Origin: Archilochus colubris
Taxonomy: Eukaryota > Chordata > Aves > Apodiformes > Trochilidae
Assembly: GCA_023079485.1 (NCBI GenBank)
Contig: CM041090.1
Span: 3,139,163-3,203,162, forward strand
Length of the DNA: 64,000 nt
Reading direction: 5' to 3'
A program made the translations under genes and the position numbers. Shown here in pieces: positions 1-12,169 of this stretch. Within the stretch, counting starts at the first letter, position 1. Every line of letters begins with the position of its first letter. Under the pieces are notes generated by a model. That model saw only the letters and a program-made list of their open reading frames with translations, was not told where the DNA came from and made no database searches.

Positions 1-1649
1 ATGACTTCTGTTTCATGGTATTTTAAAGCACATGGAAAAAGAGTTTTCCCCTCCCTCAGACTGCCAGTTGAGACAAGCTCCTGATGCTACTTCAGTGTGC
101 AGTGCTGCTGCAACATTAGCAGCTGGGTGACATAAGGAGCCTGAAGAGCAGGCAAACCCAGTCACCTGTGGAGGAATTGAAGCTGCCATGTACACAGCTT
201 TGTCCATGACTATGTATCAACCCATTTCAGACAGTAGCAATGACTCCCCTTTCCCCAAACCAGAAGTACCTAGAATGCTCCAGCACTCTGGAGGGACAAA
301 GGCTCCTGGCCTTTGGTTCAGTCTCAGAACACATTCTGTTTCTCATGCCAAAACCCTGCTCCCATGTCATTCTTTTTACATCCTCTCTGCTGGGAAAAGC
401 ACAGACATAGTATTTGCTGCTTGCAAAGTCTGTACCACAGACACCACCATCACCAAGATGAACCAGGCAGTCAGGGGTAGCAGCAACAGGACCCTGAATT
501 AGTCAGAAAAGTATGCTTGATGCAAAACCAAACCAAAATGCCATGGCAAAGTTCCCATTAGTCTGCTGAATATCTAGTGATGTGCCAGTTGATGGGTACA
601 GACACACCAAGAGTAAGAAGAGATGATACTTCACTTGTTGCACTAGCTCCTTGCACATGCTGTATTCATTACTTCTGAAGCAGCACAACTGGTTTCCAAG
701 AGAGATGCAAAGAATGCCCAAGTCCCACTTTGTCACTTCCTGATGACTTTTGTCCTTCCTTTCCCACTAACATCACTGCAGATATGACATAAGACCAAAT
801 GTGGCAGGCAAGTGCCACCCATGAAGTGTTAGTTGGCCCAGTTCCCAGGAAGTTATCCCCTCTTTCTCTCCTTTGTATCCCTAAAAGTTCACTGACCAAG
901 AAGTTGCACCTCCACACAAGAGGTTTTCTCGTGTGCATGCATCTGAGGAAAGAACCTGCAAAAAGCAGCTTGTGGTTCAGCACAGGAAGGTGGCTGAGAA
1001 CTGTGGTGTAAGAGAATTATCTTGGAAAGCAGGGCCAGTAGTTCCTTACAAAACAGTGAAGAAGGGAGCTGTTATCATCTACCTTTTTCACAGCTCTTGT
1101 GCTGAGCATTCAGACCACCAGTGAGGAATCGCTAAGGGCTTGGCCTCAGAGCATCAATACCAGCGACCACTGGAAGATGGTTACCATGCAGTGATAAGTT
1201 AGTGCCTGACACATGATTCTCAGCCTGACAGTCCTGCTGTTTCATTGGGGTGCATGCAAGATGAAGAACTCCTAACTCTTTACAAACACTTTTTCACAGA
1301 CTGGATGTAGTCGCGTTTCTACTACAGATGTTCCCTCGCTTGTAGGATTTTCAGACTTCTCATCCACTAAGAAAGTGGAACACGAAGAATCCCTGTACTT
1401 AGAAGACAGGAAGAAAAAGGCCTAGATAAACAGATCAAGAAGATGATCTTAACTTGGAGACAGCTTTTCCCCAATCCATTCCAACACCCCTCCAGTCACC
1501 AGAGCAAGCGGACTTGAAACCAAACACGGCAGTAAGGACCCGCTTGACAAGGCCACCCAGCATCTCACAACACACCCAAGGCTCTCCTGGTGTCAAACTG
1601 AGAAAAATGCAAGCATAAGACAAAGAGGTGTTAAGGCATGGATACTTAC
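1..1649. other. Non-coding sequence at the left edge, inside PRDM11 intron 5
   Basis: This stretch lies downstream (minus strand) of the Myb/SANT exon donor at 1,649/1,648 and inside the open-ended PRDM11 intron. I looked on the minus strand for the next PRDM11 exon (rest of the PR/SET domain) and for a second Myb/SANT exon, and recognised neither. Open frames here are short and resemble no family I know. No repeat family was recognised. Confidence 0.5.
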
Positions 1650-2067
1650 AGCTCGTTGACAGGCTGTCAACCACGTCCAGATCTGCTCTCTGGAATCTCT
1701 CTCTGGATGCTCTCTGCATCTGGCGTGAGGAATGCAGCTCCACGGCTCTCTCGCGGGCGGTCAGAACGATGGCCGAGGGCCGCCCCGTGCTGCTGGGGCT
1801 GGAGAGGGACCTCTGCATGAATGCCAGTTTGTCCTTGGTCCTTCTCTTCATGTCGTCCCATCTGTGTTTAATGTCTTTTACAGACCTGGGAACCCGGCTG
1901 ACTGATGTGATCTGCCTGGCTATGGCTTCCCAGATCTTATCCCTGTCAGCGTGGGACAGGCGCGCTGTCTCCCTCCCAAACAGCATGGCTTCGTTTCGGG
2001 TCACCTCCGTGACCAGAATGTCCAGTTCTTCTTTGGAAAACTTGGGCTTCCTCTTTCGTTCAGCCAT
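1650..2067 (-). CDS. Myb/SANT-like DNA-binding domain protein, first coding exon (partial)
   Basis: The minus frame from the ATG at 2,067 gives 139 full codons plus one base, then a consensus donor (T|GTAAGT, 1,650/1,649). Residues about 7-85 form a Myb/SANT-like trihelix domain. The spaced aromatic residues are F10, W46 (in KIWEAI) and W70 (in HRWDDMKRRTKDKL), with a strongly basic third helix. The closest family I know is the MYPOP-like/NAIF1-like Myb group, whose relatives derive from the Myb-like protein of Harbinger DNA transposons. The likely role is nuclear sequence-specific DNA binding. The tail, about residues 86-139, is Ser- and Arg-rich. The ATG context is strong (A at -3, G at +4). 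An in-frame upstream ATG at 2,085 and an open frame back to 2,238 leave the start uncertain. The frame is unbroken and CpG-rich compared with its surroundings. It lies inside PRDM11 intron 5 on the same strand. The later exons were not found. It could be a domesticated gene or a recent transposon-encoded copy. Confidence 0.75.
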
Positions 2068-5000
2068 GTTCCTTGGGTTGAACATCCCACAAAGCACAAT
2101 TGGGTGAAAGGAAATCAGCGCAAAGCATCCCCCTGCATCCAACCACTTGGGTAGCACTGTGTAGCACGGGAGCAGAGGAGTTTGGTGGGATCCAGCTCCC
2201 CCCCACCCACAATAACCTCTCAGTTTTCTCAATGGCACCAGGAAAAGACAGCCACTTTGTTTTTAAGGGGCAATTGCAAGCTTAGGAAGAAAACCACACC
2301 AAGTGACACCAGTGTGAAGGAGCTTCACAGTTAAAAATGAAATTCTTACACTTTGCCCCATGCCCTGGCTTAGGTATAAGAACAACAGTACAGCCTCACA
2401 TCTCCTGCCAGTTTGTGCATGGAGAAGAATCACAAAAACTCATAATCACATCGAGGAACAAGCTTCTAAGGTGAAACTGCTTGAAAGTGGGTTCTTGAGG
2501 AACTTTAGAGGCCTGAAACATATCTTACTGTTCCCCCTGGCACAACACACAACGGGAACTTTCACACCACCCTTTCTGTTGCAGCCTGTAGGATGTCAGG
2601 CAGAGGCTGCACCAAACTGCTTGGTTTTTTTTCAAGGGAGGAAAGATTTCAACTCAACTCACAGGGCAACTTCTGCCACTCGCTTTTCCTAAGGAAAAGT
2701 CTTTTCTTCAAACACTGGGGGTACTGCGCACCCAACATTCATCTGCTGCACAGCAAGCTCTTCTTTTCACCCAAAAATGGTTGCTCTTTCCCATTGTTCT
2801 CAAAAGAAATGAGGCCACCCACTTGTTTTTCCTGGCAAGGCTTTGCTGTCACTGCTGCTGACAGGAGCCTGCACCCAGCTTCTGGCCCTTCAAATGAACA
2901 ACCTGTGGCCTCAGTCCATTGAGAAGAAGAGGCAGCCACCCTGAGAAAAAGCATTTTAGCCCAAAGGGAAGGGGCATTATTCTTTTCCAGACAGTTGAAG
3001 GAAACTTTAAAAATAAATAAAACATCAGTCCTCAGTATGGCTTTTCACCGAGGGGAAAAAACGAGGCAGTGGCAGAGCTATTCCATAGAGAAGGAGAAAA
3101 CAGACCATGGGAGCATGCAGGGCTGCACATCACCAAGGTGAGATTGTGGGCAGGAGAATAATCTCCAGCCTGAGCAATGTCCATTTGTGTATAAGCACAC
3201 AGAACAGCATGGAAGGGATCAGAGGCCATGGAGGAGCAGAACTGCAAGGAAAACTTAGAGTGTGCCTAGGTTTGAATTGTAACAGAGTGAAGTGAAATCC
3301 CAAAATGGTTGTTCTTACAAAAGACTTTTATACATCTACAAACAATTAAAGACAGGGATGCTGGGAACTCTTCTTCGAAGAGTTCAACCTTTCTGGTGGT
3401 CATGTCAATACTTTCTTAATATTTTGAAAGTTCTCAAATAGAAATCTGCACCAGCAGAGAACACAACATTCATCTGAGGTAGAAGACTTCAATGTTATTA
3501 TAAACTGCCCCCCCCAAAATTATCACTACAACACTACAAAATTAATGTTTAGAAAGGATATTAACATGTAGCATACAAGAAATAGGACATCTTAATGGTT
3601 AGGACACCACACAGCTGTAACTCTGAAGTGATACCACAGAAAGGAAAGCCTATTGCCCATTTACATCCAGACATCAATTTTCTTTCTAGTTAATTTTCTA
3701 CCAAGTTAAATGAAACCAAATATGCTATTACTACTAGATAACACCTTTGGTTTCATTTAATTTGGGACCTAATGTAAGCCTCTTTGCAACATTATGGGGA
3801 TAAACTCTGGATGGGATGGCTCAGAAGAAACGACGTTTAATCCTAGAGTCTCAGCTGAATGCCCTGCCTCTCACAGGCAGACTTTAGCAGCCCCAAAAAT
3901 TCTGCAAAATTGGTGTTTGGTGTAAGGAGAGACCTCAGCATTTTTCCCACTTGCACCACGCTAGGGATGGCACCACTGGCACCTCCTTAGAGCCAGGGTG
4001 CCTTCCAGAGCTGCCGTGACACAGCAGAAGAGGAGGTTTGGGGACACACTCGTGTGAAAGGTGCTTGCTGGCTGCAGACCAAGAAAAAAACCTGGAGAGG
4101 CAGAGTGTGAACCCTGTCAGATGGCATTCCAGGTTCTCTGTAGTGCCATGCCACTGCTGCTTAACCAATCTGACACTGCTGGGGTAATATCAGTCTCTGT
4201 TAACCACAGATAAAGCTGGAAAACCAGCAGGAGATGCTGCTCAAATCCAGGCCACACACAGGGAGAACTGGGAGGTAAGTGCACAAATGTATTTCACTGG
4301 GACAAACAGAGATGCACCCTGAAGATGCTGTTTTGGTGAAGCTTCGTTTCTGGAGGGCCACAAGGAATGCTTTGGGAAGATGGCAGTGAAATGATGGAGC
4401 ACCAGCAAAGTACTTTGCTACACTAACCTCAAAAAAAACCCCAGAAACAACAAACAAATGAACTCCAAAGGAAAAACGAGTTCTCCCAGCAGAGCACTGG
4501 AAGAAAGGAAAAGGCACTGAGCAAGGGAATGTTTACAGTTTGATTTTTATCATATTCAGTAAAACTGTGTTTTGTGTATACTGTGTGCAGCACAGTACCA
4601 GCAGTGCCTCCATGTGGTGGAAACAAACCTTGACCCACAAGCTCCTCTGGGGAAAAATAAGAAACTGTGTTCTACAGTGTCCCTGGAGAGGGGTGAGCTT
4701 ACAGAAGTCTCTCCAGAACTGCTCAGAGATGCTGGTGAGGTCAGGAAACCTGCACGCCCTCTTCCCTGCTGAACCTATTGCTGCTGTCCCCAGCAAAGCT
4801 GTGCCCAAGGAGAATTAAAGCCATTTTTGCTCCTTGATAGGAGGAATCCCATCAAGTGCACTTAAGACAACTTGTGGTAGACCTCAATATTCTTCAGATT
4901 TCAGGTTTTCCACTCATCTGCTCCAGCATTACTTGGGTCAAAACTATTTAAGTGAACTTAAGTATTCCAGTAGCAAACTCACCAGGCAAAGATTTAACGA

Positions 5001-8000
5001 GTTCTGGCCAGTTTTAATCATGAATTCAATTAACGTTAGGATCCCAGCAGGCACATTAACATCCTCCTTATAAAAATGCAGACAGTATTACTGTCAGGGA
5101 GATCTTTTTTCCCCCCATGTGTTTCCTCCAGCTTGCAGTATGTCCCTAGGAGTAGTCACCGACCTTCAGATTTATCTCTCCAGTGACGCTGTGTGGGTTT
5201 TATTCACCTCCAGAGAAGCCCCCACTGTTGAGGTTGTGAATTCACACCTCAACCCAGGTCAATCTGAAAGTGTGAGACAGCACAACTATTCCTTTAAAAA
5301 CATTTGTGATGAACAATGATCACCTCACAAGGCACCAACCAGCTCCCCTTCTCCTGGTCTCTAAGACAATCATATAATTTTTCCTAGGGGTCTGAAGCAG
5401 TTTTTTTACAGAGACCACAGTCCTGGAGTAGTTTAGGATCCCTTTGCTTTGTTTCAATTTCACAAATAAGAGTATTTGCTCCACTTGCTGCAAGGTAACA
5501 GAGGCCAGTTTATGAAGTTCAGCAAAATTACCTGTGCTGATGGCTTTTAGCCTCCCTGAACACATGGGAAGACACAGTAACCTTGACTTAAAAATAAATA
5601 AATAAATTAAAAGGCCCTGTAAAGCCAAAACAGCAGCTCAGTACTTAAATGATCTACAGATCTAAGCTGGTCCTGGCTTTGAATGGGCTGTTGGAGCATC
5701 TGGCCAGAGCTCCCTTCCAAGCTCTGTTATTGTATGGATATCAAATGGCAGAGCTCTCCATTACAGGGAGGTACAGAAGACTTTCAGGACAGCCTCCTTC
5801 CCTGTGACCTCCTTGTTCCTATGTTTGTAGGGGAAAGGGAGCAGAGAGGAAGGCAAAGGAGAAATAAGTGAGGAAAGTTTTGCACCAGCCTTTTCATGTG
5901 GGCTGTGAGGGAAGGGATTAATTTCACTTGTGCCAAAAGCCTGAGAACTCAGGTGCACACATGTAAGAAGGGACATGGACTACAGATGCTCACAATAGCC
6001 TGGAAACCCCACACATGATGCTCTTCACTCCAATAATTCAGCTAAATACCACCAGTTTGCCAGTACTTCATCTATCCTGCACCTCAGTCTGGGCCAACTG
6101 ATACAAACACAGAGGAATGTTTTCTGGACTTTCTGAATTACTTTCATTTTCTGGTCAGATCCCTTTTGCTTCTTTTTGAAGAGGCCTCCAACAAATGAAC
6201 AACAGCATTTCCTCAGAAGTAGCCAGAAAAAAACAGCTGGCCCTGTGTAATCCTTCAGAAGCCCCAAGAACTCCCATCAGCAGTTTTATGGCTTGGGTCC
6301 AAGAAAGCACCAATTTTGCTGGAGATTTTCTGTGCTAACTGGACACCCTCAGCCCCCAGAAAAATAAAAACAGAGGAGGAGGTTTGCACACACCACTGGA
6401 AGTCAAAGCCATGGAGTTTTTTAAGGTATTAGAAACAACAGCACTGTTGTTGATGAAGGGGGAATTATTCTTGTGCCAGCAGGCACCTGAGGATGCTCCA
6501 AAGCATCAAGAGTCTGTCTTGACTGACTGACTGAAGAGGGAAAGAGTAAGAGGATGGTACTATTGCCATGCTACACTTCATGTAGCATGTAGCATGTCTC
6601 CCTGACATCCACTGCCCTTTGAAATTAAACCAGCAAACGCTGCAGTGTACAAATTTTCCTGAGTGGGAACATGAAAATGGACTCAGATGTGGCAGTCAAA
6701 CAACAAAAACAACAGCCAGATCTACAAGAAGAGAGGAGTCAGCCCGAGCTGCCCTTCCCATGCCATACCCACCTACCCAGAGGGTGAGTAGATCTGCTTT
6801 GCAAAGCACTCCAGCTGTGAGTGATGGCAAAGAGCACCATCTGAAAAACAAAGAGAGTGCTGTCTGCAGTGTCCTGGGAGCACAGGTTCTGGGGGTCATC
6901 TCCAGGACAGGAGATGTCCTGGAACAGTCTATGGGGTGCACCTCAGACCTGCTAACAAACCAAATCAAGACTTTGGGAGGACCATTACTGTCACTTCAGC
7001 ATCCATAATACTGCTATTAGAAAAGATTTTCAAGAATAAAACCAGAAAGATCAGTAAAGGCTGGCACAGCCCGCACAAGTCCTTTGATACACCCTTTCTT
7101 CCCCAGAAGAGTTGCAAACATCCCCTTTCCACAAAACCATCACCCCCTTGCCTTTCAAGGCTGAATGGTGCAGACCCACTTGGGCTGAGACTTAACTATG
7201 GCAAATGAAGGTTCAGACAAGAACATTCTGTTCTTTGGTGCTGGGACAACAAGCAGTGCCCATTTACATCCAGACATCAAGCTTATGTTCAAGTCAGCAG
7301 GAAGTTTGTCACAGGGTTTTTGCTTTCCAAGACTGTTTTCCCCTAGTCATCCAGATCAGATGGAGATCTGGATCTAAGCAGAAAAATCTCACTGATTTTT
7401 GAACTCTACATTCGTTACTTCAAGGTAAATGTCCCCCTGCCTACTTGTCCACTGTGCTACTGCTTCTTTTTGGAGTGACAACTCCAGCCCCAGCTCAGGT
7501 CTAGTGTTTTCTCTCATCCAATAGTGACAAACTGTAACAGCTGGAATTCCTACAGAAAAATGGGATCCTCTGCAGAACTTTCTGAATGCAAGTGCCAGAA
7601 CAGCTACCATCCATGTGAAGACTCAAAAGGAGCAGAAGTGGTGCAACCAGACTGGACCAGCTGAGTCAGCCTCACATCTACCTGTACTTCACACTCTCTC
7701 TTCCCTTTCTGAGTGACAACTAAAAATTCTGGACAAGCAGCCCAACACCAAAGCAGCTCATTCCCACAGTGCTTTAATGCCTCCCTGACAACAACTGCTC
7801 CTAAAATTCACACCTGAGAGCAGTGTGGGATAAACCCCAGTATGTCCCACCATCAGAACCAAGAACTTGATGTGTTTTGCCTCCACCTCAGAAGGCTGCA
7901 AGAGTGACCTACATTTTGCAGATACATGCCAGAGCTTGAAGCATCACGGGGAAACATGATCCCCACGTCCAAACCAGAGCCAACCCCACTCCTCCTGGTT

Positions 8001-8630
8001 CAGTACCGATTGGTATTTGGGTTCTGAGCCCCGGGGCCAGCAGAGGGAGCAGAGGCACACACAGCATTTCCGTGCTGGAAGCTGCAGCAACTCCCACTCC
8101 ATGTTTCTCCTAGCACAGTAAAACTGGGAACTACCGATGGCAGCCACCACCAAGGTAATGCTTCAAGTGAAATCCAGAAAGAAAACAAAAGGAGCACCTC
8201 TTTCAAAGCCTGTCTAGTTGGAAAGGACAAAAACAAAAAAAACCAAAAAACCCCAAGAAACCCAAACAGAATCAAATGTTACTCTGGGGACAATGCAAAT
8301 ATTTGAACATAAAGTAAAAAAAAAAATTAAAATGGAGTGAGCTCTGTCAGCATTTTTAAGAGTGGATAAATAGGATTATTTTTACCATTTGTTCTCATTC
8401 CAGAAAACAGCCATTCTCCATACACACACCCTTGTTTTAGTCCATTTCAGTGGATCTGACTCCAAAGGATTTTCAACACAGTGAGGTATGAAAGAGCACA
8501 AAACACACCCTTAAGGTGCTGTGGTGTTCTGGCTTTCTTTTCTGTCACTCTGAACAACAAGGAGTGTTTGATGTCCTCTCTCTGGGAGAAAAGAACCCCA
8601 AAAGGGAAGGCAGAAGAGAACCAGACTCAC
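2068..8630. other. PRDM11 intron 5, portion between the Myb/SANT exon and exon 5
   Basis: This is non-coding sequence with scattered short A- or T-rich runs, for example around 5,590-5,612 and 8,225-8,335. No exon was recognised: the expected PRDM11 residues after the WMR of exon 5 (the YVVISREE region and the WLRVWYS region) were not seen in any minus frame. No CR1 copy is evident. The 2,068-2,238 part may be 5' UTR or extended coding sequence of the Myb/SANT exon. Confidence 0.5.
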
Positions 8631-8698
8631 CTCATCCAGTTTGCTTTGGTTTCATCTGTCCCATCAATGGATTTGTAGCGGTTGTTCTTATCCACAAT
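8631..8698 (-). CDS. PRDM11: PRDM11 exon 5
   Basis: The acceptor CTGTTCCTCAG ends at 8,699. The exon is 68 bp and codes [13 protein letters not shown] through KANWM plus two bases of an Arg codon, ending at donor GTGAGT (8,630). It lies in the middle of the PR/SET domain and matches known PRDM11 with about one conservative change. It is the last PRDM11 exon visible in the window, so the domain is cut by the window edge, not by mutation. Confidence 0.94.
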
Positions 8699-11273
8699 CT
8701 GAGGAACAGAACAGACGAGGCACTAAGAGGCATTTTCCTAATTACAAATGTCAGTTAATACAGGACTATAGATGCAGCTGACAAAACTGTTAACAGTCCT
8801 AAGATATAAAAGATTAATTTCCCTTTCAGGACAGGGCTGAGACATACAGTTATTTTACAGATGGAAGTGCTGAGTTGCATTTCCTATCAGCAGCCCTCAG
8901 GTTTTTTTCCCACCTCTAACTCAAGTCCCACATCTCATGTCTTGTAACCTTATCACTCAGCCCACCGAGATCTGTTTCACAGACTAACCAATGCTTTTAG
9001 TACTATGGAAAAAAATACAGGTTTTCACCCTCTCTGCAGGTGTTTAAAAAACATATACATATGGTACTTAGGGATGTGGTTTAGTGGTGGACTTGGTAGT
9101 GTGGTAGATTAATGATTGGACATGGTGATCATAAAGATCTTCTCCAACCAAAAAAGATTCTATGAACTCAACTTGGATGTCAAGGCATGTGGTCTCCTTT
9201 AGTCTATCTATCTAGACTAAAGCTGTTAATTCTGGCAGGTTGCTGTGCCATAACTGCCATAATAATGTGTTCATGTGGGTCAGCAAAAGGTCATCAGAGA
9301 AGGGAGAACATGACCAAAGCCTGGCTCTCCAGGCCTGCAAGTCCCCCAGTGCTGAGCTACATGGCTGGGATGTCACTTTTTTGGGGGTCATGCCACTCAC
9401 CAGCCACGAGAAGAATCCTGCAGACTTGTCCTGGCTAGAGATCTGCCCTTCATAGGGCCCGAAGATGTGACCTTTGGGGATCACCTCGTTCATACAGCGC
9501 ACATCGTTCTCCCCGCTGGGCTCCTTCACCACCTCCATTCCAGGTGGGATGGTCAGTGCTGCTCTGTCAGGGATGCCAATGGGCACTGGGGTGTCAGACA
9601 CAAACACGGGGGGGCCATGGTTTGGGCACTCATCTACGAAGTACTCCTGGCAGGACTCACAGACTGCGGATGCAAGGGCAGGAAGGGTTAGGTTGGGCAG
9701 ACGTGATGCCCGCGGGGGCTCGTGCAGCTCACAGGACACACAGCACTCAGCTCCTCAGCATCCTTCTCCTAGCTTGGCTGAGCCCCTTCCCCAGAGCCCA
9801 CCCTCCACACACACATAGACACTTCACTAGCTGCTCACTTGATTCACCACGTCTCCCAACAAGAACTTTTCCAGACCCCACACCTGCCAGACCCAGGTCT
9901 GTGCCCACCCCAGTGCTGATGCCCTTCACAGCTTCACCACCAACAGACACACAGGGTGGGGAAGGCCCCATCCCAGCCTGCAGAGGCAGAAGTTGGGGGC
10001 TCCTGGCACATCCCAGATTATCAGCAACATCCCCAAGGTGCAAGGGTCAATTCCCCACACAAACCCCACAGGTTTGTTCCTGAAAACAAACTCCTCCTCC
10101 AGCCTTCATTCTGCACCCATCCTGTGGGTGCAAACACAAGGCCTATGATTTGATATTCTGCAGGTATGCCAACATAACTGGCACCAGTTTTCTTCCCCAA
10201 AACATGGGGGAAAAGAATTGTCATCTCTGTCATGCCCCTTTTGTGGCCTCTGAATTCAAGCCTTTGGATTTTGCAGACTCTTGGGGTTTTCCCATGCACA
10301 CTGTCATATTTCCAGGATGCTTTCCACCCCAATGGACCTCCCCACCAGCTGCTTTTTTGCAACAGCCTCCCCAACAAAGACACGAGTATCCTCAGGAGAA
10401 CACATGAATTTGTCCCTAGCTTTCTTCTTCCCTGCTTCCCACCCCAAACCAACAGGGTGCCAACCAGGAAAAACAGAGGTCTATACAAGTGGCAGCATTG
10501 CTTTTCCCTTAATCACAAGACACTTACACCAGAAATCCACTTGCTGAAAACTCTTGGTCATGATCAAATCCCGTTTTCCTTTCAGTTTCTTGGGCTCCAC
10601 CTCCATGGACTGCAGGTCAGGCCTTCCAGAGCTGAGAAGGGAAAAACAGAAAGATGATGTTAATCCAAGATGTTGGGACTGCCCACAGAAAGAAGCAGAG
10701 GCAAGAAGACCTGACCCCTCTTTAGTCCCCATGCCTGTAGCAGACAAATGATCCAACTTGCCATCCAACCTGCTAAAAGCTGGTCCCCGAGACAAATTAA
10801 AGCCAGACCCTCCAGCAGGCACTGGCTTCAGCCCCTGGCACATATCTGGCACATCCCAATCCAGGCAGGAGTAGTGACAGAGGGGACTCCCACCAGCAGT
10901 GGCATTGCTGCCCTGCTACAGCCCAAGAAATGAGCTGCTCAAGGGCAAGGCATCACCCCCAGTGCATGCCAGAACTGCAAACCAGCAGAGATGTGCACGA
11001 GGTGACCTCCCCTGTCATACAGCTCAAGGCAAACCTCACAAAGGAAGGGTTTAATCATGTTGAGAAGTTCAAGTCTATGCCTTAAAGGCAACTTTAAGCT
11101 GGGGGGAGGTAGGGGAAAGGGTGGTAGAGAACACTGAACCAAAGCTTAGCTGCATACCAAGGGTGTCCATACTCCTGGTCCTGGCATGGAGAGCAGGACT
11201 CTGTTTTTATCGTCACCATCTCCCCTAAGGAAGCCTGGGTCTGGATCAAACAGTCCTTCAAGTTTTCACTCAT
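8631..11273 (-). CDS. PRDM11: PRDM11, PR/SET domain protein 11 (5' coding part, exons 2-5 of a gene that leaves the window)
   Basis: Coding exons 11,273-11,158, 10,631-10,528, 9,663-9,401 and 8,698-8,631 join in frame with GT..AG introns to give 183 residues plus two bases of codon 184. The order is: N-terminus MSENLKDC; a region with [13 protein letters not shown] and SFQQVDFW (residues 48-73); a C2HC zinc knuckle (C75, C78, C86, H89); then the first half of the PR/SET domain, including FGPYEG (141-146), GFFSWL and NNRYKSIDG. The match to vertebrate PRDM11 as I remember it is close throughout and every exon boundary fits. PRDM11 is a nuclear PRDM-family chromatin and transcription regulator. 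Unlike most PRDMs it lacks a C-terminal zinc-finger array, and firm methyltransferase activity is not established for it. Exons for the rest of the PR domain and the C-terminus should lie left of position 1. The start is the ATG three bases after the exon 2 acceptor, with A at -3. No frameshift or stop was seen, so the gene looks functional. Confidence 0.95.
8699..9400 (-). other. PRDM11 intron 4
   Basis: This 702-bp GT..AG intron lies between the two PR-domain exons. It contains a CR1 3'-end fragment (9,063-9,165) and nothing else recognisable. Confidence 0.85.
9063..9165 (+). mobile_element. CR1 LINE 3' tail fragment
   Basis: The segment reads like the CR1 3' end: a ...GTGGTTTAGTGGTGGACTTGG... 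stretch, then GGTGATCATAAAGATCTTCTCCA and a degenerate TTCTATGAA tail. It is short, diverged and antisense to PRDM11, inside intron 4. Confidence 0.75.
9401..9663 (-). CDS. PRDM11: PRDM11 exon 4: zinc knuckle and first half of the PR/SET domain
   Basis: The acceptor GCATCCGCAG ends at 9,664. The exon is 263 bp and codes residues 74-161. It begins with the C2HC zinc knuckle (CESC then ECPNH) shared with the PRDM7/9/11 group. PR-domain strands follow, with [25 protein letters not shown] and AGFFSWL. The donor is CTG|GTGAGT at 9,400. The reading frame is open on both sides through short intron stretches, but conservation ends sharply at the splice sites. Confidence 0.95.
9664..10527 (-). other. 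PRDM11 intron 3
   Basis: This 864-bp intron has a GTAAGTG donor and a GCATCCGCAG acceptor. It is C-rich on the plus strand. Long open frames on the plus strand here are by-products of base composition. No repeat was recognised. Confidence 0.85.
10528..10631 (-). CDS. PRDM11: PRDM11 exon 3
   Basis: The acceptor tract CCCTTCTCAG ends at 10,632. The exon is 104 bp and codes the end of Cys39 through Trp73 plus one base, with the basic run PKKLKGKRD, a possible nuclear localisation signal. The donor is GTAAGTG at 10,527. The next exon completes codon Phe74. Confidence 0.94.
10632..11157 (-). other. PRDM11 intron 2
   Basis: This 526-bp intron has a GTATGC donor and a CCCTTCTCAG acceptor. No repeat or other feature was recognised in it. 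Confidence 0.85.
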
Positions 11274-11276
11274 GTT
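11158..11276 (-). CDS. PRDM11: PRDM11 exon 2 (start codon exon)
   Basis: The acceptor is a T-rich tract ending CAG at 11,279-11,277, followed by AAC and the ATG at 11,273-11,271. The exon codes 38 residues from MSENLKDC to QEYGHP plus two bases, ending at donor GTATGC (11,157/11,156). Joined to exon 3 the split codon is Cys39, as in known PRDM11. Splicing from exon 1 puts a stop just before or across the ATG in the upstream frame, so translation must start here. Confidence 0.93.
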
Positions 11277-12169
11277 CTGAACAAAACAAAACAAAAAAAT
11301 TAAGGAAGGGAAGAAGAAAAAATGAGTTGCTAGGAAACCACAACATTCTTCCCCCAGGAACCACTGCCTTCCTCCTCCAGGCCAGGACTCAGCCAGCAGA
11401 TCAGGTTCCCTCCCAGCACCAAGAGCTGCCATCAGGCACCAGGGCACCCCCAAAAGTATCTAGGTGGGAACCCCTTCCCACACTGGGGAGGAAGAAGTTC
11501 AGCTGCAGGTCAGGTGAAGAGCAGGAGACACTCAAGGGACAGGGAATCTCAAGTATGCTCCAGAGGGCCCCATAAAAATGTTGCACATGGAATTTAAGAC
11601 TGATGGGTGGGACATGTTAAGGAAACACCACAATCCAAGAGCAGGAAACAAGAGGGGAAGAAAGAAGAATTGCAGATCATGGCATGAAGCATCATCAGTC
11701 TGAGAACACAACATATCCAATCCCCACCTGGTGGAGTGGGGTGTACTGCTGGAACTACAGTGTACCTCCAACAAGAGCAAAAATCAAGCAGAAATCCAGT
11801 GTTTGTTTAACACACAGAGCTCTTCATTTCACCACATGGCACATTTGCAGCTCTCCCCTCTCCTGGGTCCTCCCAACTTATCAGCAACATTCCTGTGCAG
11901 CACTGGCCAGGGCACCCCTGCACCAACAGGATCAGCACCTTGCTCCCAGATAACACCCTCCCAGCTCCTGCTCAGGATTTCCATGGCTGTGTCCAAGTAC
12001 CACATTTACTTTCTGTCCACCCATGCCCAAGTGCCTGCTTTTAAGAACCTCACACAACTCCACCACTAACTTCCCTCTTTTCATTTCTTGCAACTTGCCC
12101 AGACCTTCTGTTGCCCATGACTATAATCCAAATTAATTTTGTTTTCTCACAGGATACCAACAAATTTAG

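Noticed and set aside
1628..2107. Plus-strand 159-codon frame
   Set aside because: It is antisense to the Myb/SANT exon. The minus frame has domain signatures and a splice donor; this one has none.
9474..10083. Plus-strand frames of 114-179 codons
   Set aside because: They overlap PRDM11 exon 4 and intron 3 in antisense. Low-complexity Pro/Thr/Ser content from C-rich DNA, with no domain.
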